Origin: Pseudomonas kermanshahensis
Lineage (GTDB): Bacteria; Pseudomonadota; Gammaproteobacteria; Pseudomonadales; Pseudomonadaceae
Assembly: GCF_014269205.2 (NCBI RefSeq)
Contig: NZ_JABWRY020000001.1
Location: 5,380,001-5,444,000 of the forward strand
Reading direction: 5' to 3'
DNA: 64,000 nucleotides
This document shows, piece after piece, positions 29,034 to 37,296 of this stretch. A program made the position numbers and the translations under genes. Every line of letters starts with the position of its first letter. Positions within the stretch are counted from its first letter, which is position 1. The notes beneath the pieces are model-generated. The model saw only the letters and a program-made list of their open reading frames with translations. It did no database searches and was not told where the DNA came from.

Positions 29034-29883
29034 CTGGCCTTAGCTCCGGCTGTGCAGAAAAAACACGACGCACCACCCGAACCTGGTCGGTGTTCAGGTC
29101 GATTTCCACGTCGCTGTAGAGGTACATGCGCTTGTTACCCAGCACGGCCTGGACCTCCAGGCGGAACCATCGGCTGGCTGTTGTCAGGCCATGGTTTTGA
29201 ATGCCAAGGCCGATGAGTTCGGGCAGCGCCAAGAAGCGCTGGACGCTGGGGTACCCCGCGGCGGGGCGCACATCCACCAGGCGCTGTGCAACCGATAACT
29301 CCACCCCCTCCAGTGCTCCGAGCATGCGCGCCGAGGCCGTGTTGACGTTGAGCGCCGCCCGAGGTGGCAGCGCCACTACCCACGGCTGCAAACGCGTCAT
29401 CATCTCGCCGCTGACACCCGGTAGCGCCCGCAACTGGGTAGGGTCGAGCAGCGGCTTGCCGGCCAGTGCGTCCAGCGCAGGTGGCTCGATCTGCAATGAA
29501 TGGCAGAGGCGCTGCCACCGTTTGAGCAGGACCGGGTCGAGTGTTTTCCCCGCAGTCAGTGCAGCCAGGTTAAACCGCCCAGAGAGGTCTTCCAGGCGTA
29601 GTTGCACGCGCCCTTCTTGGACATCCAGCGTTTGTTTTCGCGCCCAGGGCTGGCCGCCATGGGTCACCTGCAGCAGGGTGTCACGCTGCTGCTTCAATTC
29701 AACCAAGGCGAGGCGCTCTCCGGCGTGTGCGAGCTGTTGCAGGCGTGATGCCTCGATTTGCTGACGGATGCCCCCGATCAGCCCCTGTTGGCTGCGCAAC
29801 ATGCCGGCAACCATCAGGGTCAGCAGGGTCATGACCAGCAACACCGTGATCAACGCCACGCCGCGCTGTCGCGCCCGGCTCAC
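29026..29883 (-). CDS. gspK: Type II secretion minor pseudopilin GspK
   Basis: 285 aa from a GTG at 29883 overlapping the gspJ stop (GTGA). The prepilin-like leader reads SRARQRG, then VALITVLLVMTLLTLMVAGML. As usual for GspK, the Glu at +5 is absent (Thr there). The globular part shows LDALAGKPLLDPTQLRALPG and LNVNTASARMLGALEGV, typical of the GspK helix-hairpin-helix-like domain. It caps the pseudopilus tip together with GspI and GspJ. An in-frame start further upstream (30000) would bury the leader peptide. Confidence 0.9.
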   Translation of the reverse strand: MSRARQRGVALITVLLVMTLLTLMVAGMLRSQQGLIGGIRQQIEASRLQQLAHAGERLALVELKQQRDTLLQVTHGGQPWARKQTLDVQEGRVQLRLEDLSGRFNLAALTAGKTLDPVLLKRWQRLCHSLQIEPPALDALAGKPLLDPTQLRALPGVSGEMMTRLQPWVVALPPRAALNVNTASARMLGALEGVELSVAQRLVDVRPAAGYPSVQRFLALPELIGLGIQNHGLTTASRWFRLEVQAVLGNKRMYLYSDVEIDLNTDQVRVVRRVFSAQPELRPDE

Positions 29884-30464
29884 AGGCTGCTCCCCGCCAG
29901 CGGCAGCACGCGGCGTATCCCTTGCAAACGCTGGGTCGACAAGGTGATTTCGAGGGCTTGGGGTGGATGCACCTGGGCCGGCGGCCAGCTGGTTTGCCAC
30001 CCAGCGCCGTTAGCGTGTAACCGCCAACGCAATTCGACGACCCCTTCGAGCAGCCGCTGAGGCTGCCCCACGCCGTGTTCCAGCGTGCGACGTTGACGCC
30101 ACAGCACGCCGTCCGCCAGCCAGTACTCGACCACTCTCAGGTCGCTGCGTGGCAACGGCTGGCTATCGCGCTCAGCCCCTAGCAGCCAGCCTACCCGCTG
30201 CTGTTCCAGCTGCACGCTGTAACCTGCGCGCCTGCTCTTTGGCGCAGGCCAGTAGCTCTGCAGGGCATCACGCTGCAGCACACTCATGGCCCGGCCCAAG
30301 GCCCGTAGTTCATCGGCTTGCGCCTGACGTACGCTATCGGCCCGCACCAGTGCGTCCAGCAGCAGGCTGCTGCCGGTCGCCAGCAAGGCAAAGATGGCCA
30401 GCGCCAACAGCAGCTCCAGCAAGGTAAAACCCTGCTGGCCACGGGCACCGTCACTGCGTGGCAT
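29880..30464 (-). CDS. gspJ: Type II secretion minor pseudopilin GspJ
   Basis: 194 aa from the ATG at 30464 (MPRSDGARGQQGFTLLELLLALAIF). The prepilin peptidase site is G/F with Glu at +5. The C-terminal domain has the GspJ pattern RALGRAMSVLQRDALQSYW, then RVVEYWLADGVLWRQR. It is part of the GspI-J-K tip complex. The start overlaps the end of gspI by 14 bp. Confidence 0.9.
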   Translation of the reverse strand: MPRSDGARGQQGFTLLELLLALAIFALLATGSSLLLDALVRADSVRQAQADELRALGRAMSVLQRDALQSYWPAPKSRRAGYSVQLEQQRVGWLLGAERDSQPLPRSDLRVVEYWLADGVLWRQRRTLEHGVGQPQRLLEGVVELRWRLHANGAGWQTSWPPAQVHPPQALEITLSTQRLQGIRRVLPLAGSSL

Positions 30465-30834
30465 CGCCAGCCTCCAGCCAGCCCGTGGCCAGCTGCAGGG
30501 GCTGCGGATCAGCGGCCAGGCCCACGCGCACGTCAACTTCGACAAGAGCCGCTTGAGCCAGGCGCCGCCTCGACTCGGCCACGACCCAACTGCGCTGGTC
30601 GAAACTGACTTCCAGGGTGCGACGCCCAACAGCCGATGGCGCCTGCAAGCGTAATTCGGTCAAGTGATTGTCGGCGATCCAGCTGGCGAACAAGCGATCA
30701 CGCCCCCCCTGCGACTGCGCCAGCACATGCTGGGTGGCAGAGGTCACTGCCGCGGCCAGCACGGCGAACACCGACAATGCCACCAGCACTTCCAACAGGG
30801 TGAAACCGCGTTCAGCGTTCGAGCCAGGGGTCAT
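30451..30834 (-). CDS. gspI: Type II secretion minor pseudopilin GspI
   Basis: 127 aa from the ATG at 30834 (MTPGSNAERGFTLLEVLVALSVFAVLAAAV); an ATG at 30843 three codons earlier is possible. The G/F cleavage site with Glu +5 is present. The body matches GspI: SWIADNHLTELRLQ, then WVVAESRRRLAQAALVEVDV. It nucleates the pseudopilus tip. Its start lies inside the 3' end of gspH. Confidence 0.9.
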   Translation of the reverse strand: MTPGSNAERGFTLLEVLVALSVFAVLAAAVTSATQHVLAQSQGGRDRLFASWIADNHLTELRLQAPSAVGRRTLEVSFDQRSWVVAESRRRLAQAALVEVDVRVGLAADPQPLQLATGWLEAGDATQ

Positions 30835-31276
30835 TGAGGCCATCGCTCGTGAGGGAGGCAAGGCGCACGCCCGCCTCATGAAAGTGCAATGAAAACGGGG
30901 TGTATTCATCGGTGCTGGCAAATACCAGTTGCGCGCCGCTGGCTGCCCCGTGAAGCACCACCGCCACGCCGTCGATTTCCAACTGCAGGTCCAGCTCGAT
31001 GGCGCGCCGCTGGCCCGCCGCCGCCCACACCTGCCCCGCGCGCAGCATCAATTGGTAGCCATGGGGATCGATGCGTAGCCCCAGTGCTTGCCCTTCGAGC
31101 ACCGCTTGCTGCCTGGCATGCTGCACCACTTGCAGGAGCAGGCCGGCTTCTCGATAGGCCAGCCGTTGCCGATCCCCCCCACCCGCCAGCCCTGCCATGC
31201 CCAAAGCAATGCCTGCCAGCAGCATCACCAGCAACAGTTCAAGCAAGGTAAAGCCCCGCGAGCGGCGCAATGTCAT
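30812..31276 (-). CDS. gspH: Type II secretion pseudopilin GspH
   Basis: 154 aa beginning MTLRRSRGFTLLELLLVMLLAGIALGMAGL, a short leader with G/F cleavage and Glu +5. The C-terminal beta domain (YREAGLLLQVVQHARQQAV; STDEYTPFSLHF) fits GspH. It links the GspG shaft to the tip. The ATG overlaps the gspG stop (ATGA). Confidence 0.9.
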   Translation of the reverse strand: MTLRRSRGFTLLELLLVMLLAGIALGMAGLAGGGDRQRLAYREAGLLLQVVQHARQQAVLEGQALGLRIDPHGYQLMLRAGQVWAAAGQRRAIELDLQLEIDGVAVVLHGAASGAQLVFASTDEYTPFSLHFHEAGVRLASLTSDGLNDPWLER

Positions 31277-31719
31277 TCGGCCCAGTTTCCGATATCCGCA
31301 TCCCTGTCTTCGCCGCCCGGTTGGCTGTCAGCGCCCAGCGAGTACAGGTCATAGCCCTGTCCGGAGCGCGTGCCGGGGTTGGCGTACTGATAGGGGGCAC
31401 CCCAAGGGTCGGACGCAGCAGTCTTGAGGTAGCCTTGCGTATTCCACTGGCGTGGCAGCGGGGCCACGGTCGGGCGTTTGACCAGCGCTTGCAGGCCTTG
31501 GGCTGTGGTCGGGTAGCGCCCGTTGTCCAGGCGGTAGATTTCCAGCGCAGTGGAGATGGACTGTATATCGGTGCGCGCTGCCGTGAGCTTGGCGTGATCC
31601 GGGCGGCTCATGACATTGGGCAGCACCAGCGCCCCCAGTACGCCCAGGATGATGACCACGACCATGATTTCGATAAGTGTGAAGCCGCGTTGCAAACGCC
31701 GTGTAGAGCCAAGGGGCAT
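31273..31719 (-). CDS. gspG: Type II secretion major pseudopilin GspG
   Basis: 148 aa from the ATG at 31719 (MPLGSTRRLQRGFTLIEIMVVVIILGVLGALVLPNV), one base after the gspF stop. The leader, Glu +5 and hydrophobic helix are canonical. The calcium-binding C-terminal region is highly typical: YRLDNGRYPTTAQGLQALV, DPWGAPYQYANPG, YDLYSLGADSQPGGE. GspG makes the pseudopilus shaft. It needs a prepilin peptidase, not encoded in this cluster. Confidence 0.95.
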   Translation of the reverse strand: MPLGSTRRLQRGFTLIEIMVVVIILGVLGALVLPNVMSRPDHAKLTAARTDIQSISTALEIYRLDNGRYPTTAQGLQALVKRPTVAPLPRQWNTQGYLKTAASDPWGAPYQYANPGTRSGQGYDLYSLGADSQPGGEDRDADIGNWAE

Positions 31720-31720
31720 G

Positions 31721-32872
31721 TCAGTTGACCAGTTGATTGAGGTTGAGAATGGGCAGCAGGATGGCCAACACGATGAACAGCACGATGCCACCCATCATCA
31801 GCAGCATCAGCGGCTCACACAGGCTCACCAGAAGCGAGATCCGCCCGGCGAGTTGTTTTTCCTGAAGGTCGGCGGCGCGTTCGAGCATGCTTTCAAGTTC
31901 GCCTGCCCGTTCGCCGCTGGCGATCATGTGCAGCATCAGTGCAGGCAATGCCTCGCTGCGCGCCAGGCTGCTGGCCAGGGACGCGCCTTCGGCGACCTCG
32001 CGGGCGGCCGTTTGCAAACGCTCACGCAACACCAGGTTGCCGACCACCCCGGCGCCGATGCTCATGGCCTCGACCAGCACCACGCCGCTTCTGCCCAGAA
32101 TCGCCAGGGTGCTGACGAAACGCGCGGCGTCACTGGTGCGGACCAGCTCCGCAAAACCCGGCAGGCGCAGCGCAATCGCATGCCAATGCCGCCGCCTTGC
32201 TGGCGCACGAAGCGCCAGGGCAATCACCGCCGCAAGCACCAACAACAGCACCACGGCCAGCAGGCCGTAGCGGCCGGTCGCATCGCTGAGGGCGATCAGT
32301 ACTTGAGTTGCCAGGGGCAGTTGGGCATGGTCGCGGGCAAACGCCTGCACCACGTCAGGCACCACGTAGCCCAGCAGAAACCCTACGACCAGCAGCGATA
32401 CGATCATCAGGATCAGCGGGTAGACCATCGCCAGCTGGACTTTCTGGCGCAGGGCCTGCTGGTTCTCGCCATGCCCGGCCAGGCGTTCGAGCACACCGGC
32501 CAGGTCACCCGAACGCTCGGCTGCCGCGACCGTTGCGCGATACACCACCGGGAAGGCCGAGGGGTAGCGCGCCAGCGCGTCGGCCAAGGTATTGCCTTCG
32601 GCCACACGCTCGGCCACGCCTAGCATTACCTGCCTGACTTGACGCTGGTGCTTCTGCACCGCTACTGCGTGCAGGGCCTCGGTCAACGGCATGCCCGCCT
32701 GCAGCAAGGTCGCCAGTTGCCGGGTCAACAGGCAACGACGCGCGAGGTTCAAGCGGTTGCTGCTGCGCACGGACGCAAAGGGCGATCGCCGTTGCGCCTC
32801 AATCGTCAAGACCACCAGCCCCTGCTCACGCAATTGCTGCCGCGCCTGGCGCGCACTGGTGGCGTCCAACAT
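31721..32872 (-). CDS. gspF: Type II secretion platform protein GspF, 5' end interrupted
   Basis: 383 aa as an intact frame from the ATG at 32872. Two GspF domains are present, each followed by membrane segments: RLNLARRCLLTRQLATLLQAG...VYRATVAAAERSGDL, then DAARFVSTLAILGRSGVVLVEA...MIASGERAGELESML. GspF sits in the inner membrane and connects GspE to pseudopilus assembly. The expected start is at 32926, 2 bp after the gspE stop, and reads M-A-V-F-R-stop-Q-A-Q-S-A-A-G in the same frame. The family normally has an aromatic residue at the stop position. No ribosome site precedes the ATG at 32872. The gene may be a pseudogene or may be expressed without its first 18 residues. Confidence 0.85.
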   Translation of the reverse strand: MLDATSARQARQQLREQGLVVLTIEAQRRSPFASVRSSNRLNLARRCLLTRQLATLLQAGMPLTEALHAVAVQKHQRQVRQVMLGVAERVAEGNTLADALARYPSAFPVVYRATVAAAERSGDLAGVLERLAGHGENQQALRQKVQLAMVYPLILMIVSLLVVGFLLGYVVPDVVQAFARDHAQLPLATQVLIALSDATGRYGLLAVVLLLVLAAVIALALRAPARRRHWHAIALRLPGFAELVRTSDAARFVSTLAILGRSGVVLVEAMSIGAGVVGNLVLRERLQTAAREVAEGASLASSLARSEALPALMLHMIASGERAGELESMLERAADLQEKQLAGRISLLVSLCEPLMLLMMGGIVLFIVLAILLPILNLNQLVN

Positions 32873-32926
32873 GCCGCGCTGGCGGGCGCCGGCAGCGCTC
32901 TGGGCTTGTTAACGAAAAACGGCCAT
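32873..32926 (-). other. Lost 5' coding segment of gspF with in-frame TAA
   Basis: From the ATG at 32926 the codons give MAVFR, TAA at 32911-32909, then QAQSAAGARQRG running straight into the annotated gspF frame at 32872. MAVFRYQAQ is the type of N-terminus seen in GspF proteins, so one base change (TAC or TAT to TAA) explains the stop. The spacing to gspE (2 bp) fits the tight packing of the operon. Confidence 0.8.
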
Positions 32927-32928
32927 GC

Positions 32929-34392
32929 TCAGTCCTGGCCCGTCACGCGCAGCAGTTCCTCGACGCTGGTCTGGCCAAGGCACACACGCTCGACGCCATG
33001 CTGGAACAGGCTCGGCGTATCGCTGCGGATCAGCTCACGCATGTGCGCCTGCGAGGCACGCCCGTGAATGGCCTGAGCCAGTGCGGGGTTGACCACGACC
33101 ATCTCGTGCAAGGCCACGCGCCCGCTGTAGCCCAACTGGCACTCAATACACCCTGCGGCCTTATACAGTTGCGTGGGTAACGTCGCGGGGTTGCCCAGGG
33201 CATTCGCCGTAGCGTCGTCCACTGCGTAGGCGACCTTGCAGTGCGGGCACAGCACCCGCACCAGCCGCTGGGCCATGACACCGGCAAGGGAAGACGCCAG
33301 CAGGCAGGTATCCACGCCCATGTCCGCCAAACGGGTAATGGCCCCCAGGGCACTGTTGGTGTGCAGGGTCGAGAGCACCAGGTGCCCTGTCAGCGAGGCC
33401 TGCACGGCGATATCGGCGGTTTCCCGGTCGCGGATCTCACCCACCATGACCACGTCCGGGTCCTGGCGAAGAATGGCCCGCAACCCGCGAGAAAAGGTCA
33501 TCTGGACCTTGGTGTTGACCTGCGTCTGGCCGATGCCGGGCAGGTGATATTCGATGGGGTCCTCGACGGTGAGGATGTTGCGCGACGTCTGGTTGAGCAC
33601 CGAGAGCGCCGTGTAAAGCGTGGTGGTCTTGCCGGAGCCGGTCGGCCCGGTCACCAGGAAAATGCCGTGGGGTTTTTCCAGCATGCCCAAAAACCCACGG
33701 CGCACCGACGCCTGCATCTGCATGTGTTCCACGTCCAGGCGCACCGCCTGTTTGTCCAGCAAGCGCAGCACTACCCGCTCACCATGGGCAGCGGGTAAGG
33801 TCGACACCCGCACATCCACTTCATGGCCTGCCAGGCGCAGGCTTATGCGACCGTCCTGCGGCACACGCTTTTCGGCAATGTCCAGGCGAGCCATGACCTT
33901 GATTCGCGATACCAGCAACGCGGCCAGCGCCCTTGGTGGCGTCAGCACTTCACGCAGGACCCCATCGATGCGCATGCGCACGCGCAACTGCTGCTCGAAG
34001 GTTTCCAGGTGAATGTCCGAGGCGCGCGACCTGACGGCTTCGCTGAGCAACGCATTGAGCAAGCGGATGATCGGCGCGTCGTCCTGTTGATCGAGCAGGT
34101 CGCTGGTCTGCGGCAACGCCTCAGCCAGGCGGGTCAGGTCGATTTGCTGGTCGAGCCTCTGGATCACCGTCTGCGCCGCATCCTGCGCGCCGCCGTAGCA
34201 AAGGGCGAGCTGCGCGGCAAACTCGCCTTCATCCACCAGGCGCAACGGCCAGTGGTTGCCCACCAGGCGCAACGCCTCTGACAGCGCATCCAGCGATGCG
34301 TTATCGCGCATCAGCAAAGCGGGCTTGGCGGCCTGTTGGGCCAGGAGGACGCCGTGGCGCCGGGCGAAGTGGAACGGCAACAACTCACTCAC
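32929..34392 (-). CDS. gspE: Type II secretion ATPase GspE
   Basis: 487 aa from a GTG at 34392 overlapping the gspD stop. An N-terminal GspL-binding domain spans roughly residues 1-110. The ATPase core shows Walker A GPTGSGKTTT, the Asp box ILTVEDPIEYHLPGI, Walker B DVVMVGEIRDRETADIA and the His box LSTLHTNSALGAITRL. A tetracysteine zinc motif follows (CPHC, then CIEC about 30 residues later). It powers pseudopilus extension from the cytoplasmic face. All catalytic motifs look intact. Confidence 0.95.
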   Translation of the reverse strand: MSELLPFHFARRHGVLLAQQAAKPALLMRDNASLDALSEALRLVGNHWPLRLVDEGEFAAQLALCYGGAQDAAQTVIQRLDQQIDLTRLAEALPQTSDLLDQQDDAPIIRLLNALLSEAVRSRASDIHLETFEQQLRVRMRIDGVLREVLTPPRALAALLVSRIKVMARLDIAEKRVPQDGRISLRLAGHEVDVRVSTLPAAHGERVVLRLLDKQAVRLDVEHMQMQASVRRGFLGMLEKPHGIFLVTGPTGSGKTTTLYTALSVLNQTSRNILTVEDPIEYHLPGIGQTQVNTKVQMTFSRGLRAILRQDPDVVMVGEIRDRETADIAVQASLTGHLVLSTLHTNSALGAITRLADMGVDTCLLASSLAGVMAQRLVRVLCPHCKVAYAVDDATANALGNPATLPTQLYKAAGCIECQLGYSGRVALHEMVVVNPALAQAIHGRASQAHMRELIRSDTPSLFQHGVERVCLGQTSVEELLRVTGQD

Positions 34393-36230
34393 AAGCCGGC
34401 CTCCTCGACAGTGGGCAGGCGGCGGACATCGAACAGGCGCTGAGGGTCTTGCGGCACGTTCGAAGGGTCGGCTGCGCGCACGTCGTCATACGCCCGGCGC
34501 CCTGCTTCGATCAGCTCAGCCTCACCACGCAAAATGGTTGGCCGCAGGAATACCATCAGGTTGGTCTTTTCCTGGGTGTCCCGGGTCCAGCGAAACAACC
34601 CGCCCACCCACGGTATGCGGCTAAGCAGAGGGACACCACGCTGCTCGGTACGTATGCTGTCCTTGATCAAACCGCCAATCACGATGATCTCGCCATCGGC
34701 GGCGAGGATGGTGCTCTTGAGCGTTCGCTTGTTGGTGATCAGGTCACCCTCGACCGTGCTCGGCGCCAGTTCGGAGCTTTCCTGCTCGACTTCCAGGCGC
34801 AGGCTGCGGCCTTCATTGATGTGCGGGCGGACCTTCAGGCTGATGCCGATGTCCTTGCGTTCGACGGTGGTGAACGGGTTGTCCGCGCCGCTGCCCGCTG
34901 TGGTGTAGGAGCCGGTCTTGAAGGGCACGTTCTGGCCCACCAGGATGTGTGCCTCCTGGTTGTCCAGGGTCAGCAGGCTTGGGGTTGAGAGCAGATTGCT
35001 CCGGCTATTGCTGGCCAGCGCGGAGACCAGCAGCCCGAAGCGGTCGGAGCCTATCGCCAGCGCCGCGCCGCTGGGCAAGGCCTTCTCCGGCCCCAACAGG
35101 TTCGCCAATGAAGTACCGCTGTCAGGGAAGGTCACCCCGCCCTTCACGCTCCCGGTATCGACGCCCCATTGCAGCCCCAAGGCTTCGTTGATGTCGCCAC
35201 TGACTTCGACGATTGCCGCATGTATCAACACCTGCGCACGAGGCTGATCCAGCTGCTGGATAATCTGTACCACGCTGCCCAAGGTCTGAGGCTCGCCTAA
35301 CAGCACCAACGCATTCTGGCTGGTATCGGCTTTGACCATGGCCCCTGCCGCCAGCGGCTGGCCCAAGCTTTCCGTGCCCGCCTTGCCATCCAGGCGCTTG
35401 CCGACTTCACCCAGCACCTCGGCCAATTGCTCGGCGTTGCCATGCTGAAGACGCACCACCCGCCAGTTTTGCGATGACGCAGGCGCAGGGGCATCGAGGT
35501 CGTTGGTCAGTTGCGCCAGGCGTTGGCGAGCCTTTGCCGGGCCGAGAATCAACAGACGATTGCCACGCGGGTCGAGCAGCACCCGAACACCGCTGTCCGG
35601 GCCGCCCGCAGACGCTTCGACCACCGGCAGCACGTCACTGGCCTGGGCGGTGCGCAGGGTCACCAGTTCGTAGTCGTGCCGCTGGCCGCTGTCGAGTTGC
35701 ACAACCAGGGCTTGCAGGCGATCGAGGTTGGCAGCCGAATCGGTAACCACCAGGGCATTGGCTGAACTGGACGGGCCGATGTAACCGTTGCTCGATACCA
35801 ACGGCCGCAGCAGCCCGGCCAGGTCAGCGGCAATGCTGCCGGAGAGGGTGAATACCCGTGTGGTGAATGCCGAAGGGATCGCATCGACCTGTTGGTTGGC
35901 CCAGGCCTTGGCTTCACTGGCCGGCAGCACCAACAGCCGATCACCGTCGTTGACTGCAGCAAAACCTTGGGCATTGAGCACGGAGTAAAACAGCCGTCGA
36001 ATGCCCTCGCGGTCATGCGCTTGATTGGACAGTACCGTGATACGGCCTTGAACACGCGGGTCGAGCACGATCGTCTGGTCGAGGATCGCCCCTACCTCGC
36101 GCACCACATCACGCACATCGGCGTCGCTCATTGCCAACTGCCAGGTAGGCTCATCAGCCAAGATCAGCGGGCTGGCCAGGGTCATGCAGGCACCGAACGT
36201 CGCAACGCGCAGGTATCGTTTGAAAGTCAT
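34389..36230 (-). CDS. gspD: Type II secretion outer-membrane secretin GspD
   Basis: 613 aa with a signal peptide (MTFKRYLRVATFGACMTLASPLILA). N0 domain at about 27-100 (WQLAMSDADVRDVVREVGAILDQTIVLDPRVQG), N1-N3 repeats at about 110-330, and the C-terminal secretin barrel with VPFKTGSYTTAGSG, LKVRPHINEG, VIGGLIKDS and RIPWVGGLFRWT. It forms the exit pore. It is slightly shorter than many GspD proteins, and no pilotin gene is adjacent. It overlaps gspC and gspE by 4 bp each. Confidence 0.95.
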   Translation of the reverse strand: MTFKRYLRVATFGACMTLASPLILADEPTWQLAMSDADVRDVVREVGAILDQTIVLDPRVQGRITVLSNQAHDREGIRRLFYSVLNAQGFAAVNDGDRLLVLPASEAKAWANQQVDAIPSAFTTRVFTLSGSIAADLAGLLRPLVSSNGYIGPSSSANALVVTDSAANLDRLQALVVQLDSGQRHDYELVTLRTAQASDVLPVVEASAGGPDSGVRVLLDPRGNRLLILGPAKARQRLAQLTNDLDAPAPASSQNWRVVRLQHGNAEQLAEVLGEVGKRLDGKAGTESLGQPLAAGAMVKADTSQNALVLLGEPQTLGSVVQIIQQLDQPRAQVLIHAAIVEVSGDINEALGLQWGVDTGSVKGGVTFPDSGTSLANLLGPEKALPSGAALAIGSDRFGLLVSALASNSRSNLLSTPSLLTLDNQEAHILVGQNVPFKTGSYTTAGSGADNPFTTVERKDIGISLKVRPHINEGRSLRLEVEQESSELAPSTVEGDLITNKRTLKSTILAADGEIIVIGGLIKDSIRTEQRGVPLLSRIPWVGGLFRWTRDTQEKTNLMVFLRPTILRGEAELIEAGRRAYDDVRAADPSNVPQDPQRLFDVRRLPTVEEAGL

Positions 36231-36724
36231 TGCACCTCCCGCAACAAGCGGGGTGAATCAGCAGCGACACGGCCGGGGGTGGCCGTGTTACCAGTGGGGT
36301 GGAAGAGCGTGGTGTGAGTGCCAGACAGCGTTACGACTTCCTCACGGCCATCGACCCAGAGCGTGATGGAACGCACACCGATGCGCCTTAGCACACTGCC
36401 GCCCGCAAGCCTGTCGCCAACCCGGTGCACGCCTTCGCCCTCGCGGCTAGCCACCAGCGCCCAGGCATCGCCGCGGCTGGAAACAAAGCACGCCTTGAGC
36501 ACGATGCCGGCTTGGTTCGAGGACTGCTGGCCAGGTGCACTGAAACCAAATGCCAGCGCCAGCGCTGCAGTGGACAGGGGCTGCTCCGGTGCAGGTGGCG
36601 CAGTGGTCGCGTGTGCCTGCACAGCAGATGCGTCGATACCTGGGCGCGCCATTTCACGCACGCCCAGGATGACCACAGCCACCAGCAGCATTGCAATCCA
36701 GGGCAGATAGGAAGAGCGTTTCAT
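36227..36724 (-). CDS. gspC: Short type II secretion protein GspC
   Basis: 165 aa from the ATG at 36724 (MKRSSYLPWIAMLLVAVVILGVREMAR). There is one N-terminal membrane helix, a Pro/Ala-rich linker, then the HR domain that contacts GspD (LALAFGF...IVLKACFVSSRGDAWALVASREGEGVHRVGDRL...ITLWVDGREEVVTL). The protein ends soon after HR. The C-terminal PDZ or coiled-coil domain of longer GspC proteins (about 280 aa) is missing. It lies 4 bp after the cytochrome b561 stop codon. Confidence 0.85.
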   Translation of the reverse strand: MKRSSYLPWIAMLLVAVVILGVREMARPGIDASAVQAHATTAPPAPEQPLSTAALALAFGFSAPGQQSSNQAGIVLKACFVSSRGDAWALVASREGEGVHRVGDRLAGGSVLRRIGVRSITLWVDGREEVVTLSGTHTTLFHPTGNTATPGRVAADSPRLLREVQ

Positions 36725-36728
36725 GGGT

Positions 36729-37241
36729 TCAAGGCAACATCCGACGCAATACGCGTCGCCCGCTGAGCTCATGGAAAACCACTGCACCAACGTGCAGCAA
36801 CACGCCCAGTGCCAACAGAGAACTCGCCACGATGTGCAGCTTCGACCACGCGGCCAGCCAGAACCAATCGCTCAACAGGGGGGCCAAGGTAAACCAGCCA
36901 AATACGTCGATTGGCCCGTCCATCATCAGCACGCCGGACAACAGCACCACGGCCGTCACCCAATAAAGGCCTTCATGAACCAGGTGGGCGATCAACTGCC
37001 CGGCGGGGTCATCATGTACAGCGCCTGGCCTGGGTTTAAACAAGCGAACCAGCCAGCGCACCAGGAACAGGGGAATGAAAAGGGTCGTCAGGCTGACGTT
37101 GACGAAGCCAATGAGGCTGGCAGTAGTGGGCTCAACATCGAAAATTGCAACGTAAAAGCCACTGACCAGCGCCCAGACGATCACCACGGCAGAGACCCAG
37201 TGCAACAGCACCTGCTGCCAGCAATACTTGTGTTCATGCAT
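36729..37241 (-). CDS. Cytochrome b561 family membrane protein
   Basis: 170 aa with four membrane helices and no signal peptide. Histidines suited to bind two b-type hemes sit in helices: LLHWVSAVVIVW (helix 1), HLVHEGLYWVTAV (helix 3) and KLHIVASSLLALGVLLHVGAVVFHE (helix 4). The family (CybB type) moves electrons across the inner membrane, often from ubiquinol. It lies between the LPMO gene (55 bp upstream) and gspC (4 bp downstream) on one strand. An electron-supply role for the copper oxidase is a tempting inference, not shown. Confidence 0.87.
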   Translation of the reverse strand: MHEHKYCWQQVLLHWVSAVVIVWALVSGFYVAIFDVEPTTASLIGFVNVSLTTLFIPLFLVRWLVRLFKPRPGAVHDDPAGQLIAHLVHEGLYWVTAVVLLSGVLMMDGPIDVFGWFTLAPLLSDWFWLAAWSKLHIVASSLLALGVLLHVGAVVFHELSGRRVLRRMLP

Positions 37242-37296
37242 TGAAAGTACCCAGGCTGGCCTGGCAGCCCATCACGGGCTGCCAGGGCCAACTCCT

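Noticed and set aside
29782..29883. GspK lacking the conserved Glu at +5 of the pseudopilin helix
   Set aside because: This absence is normal for GspK, the tip pseudopilin, so it is not a defect.
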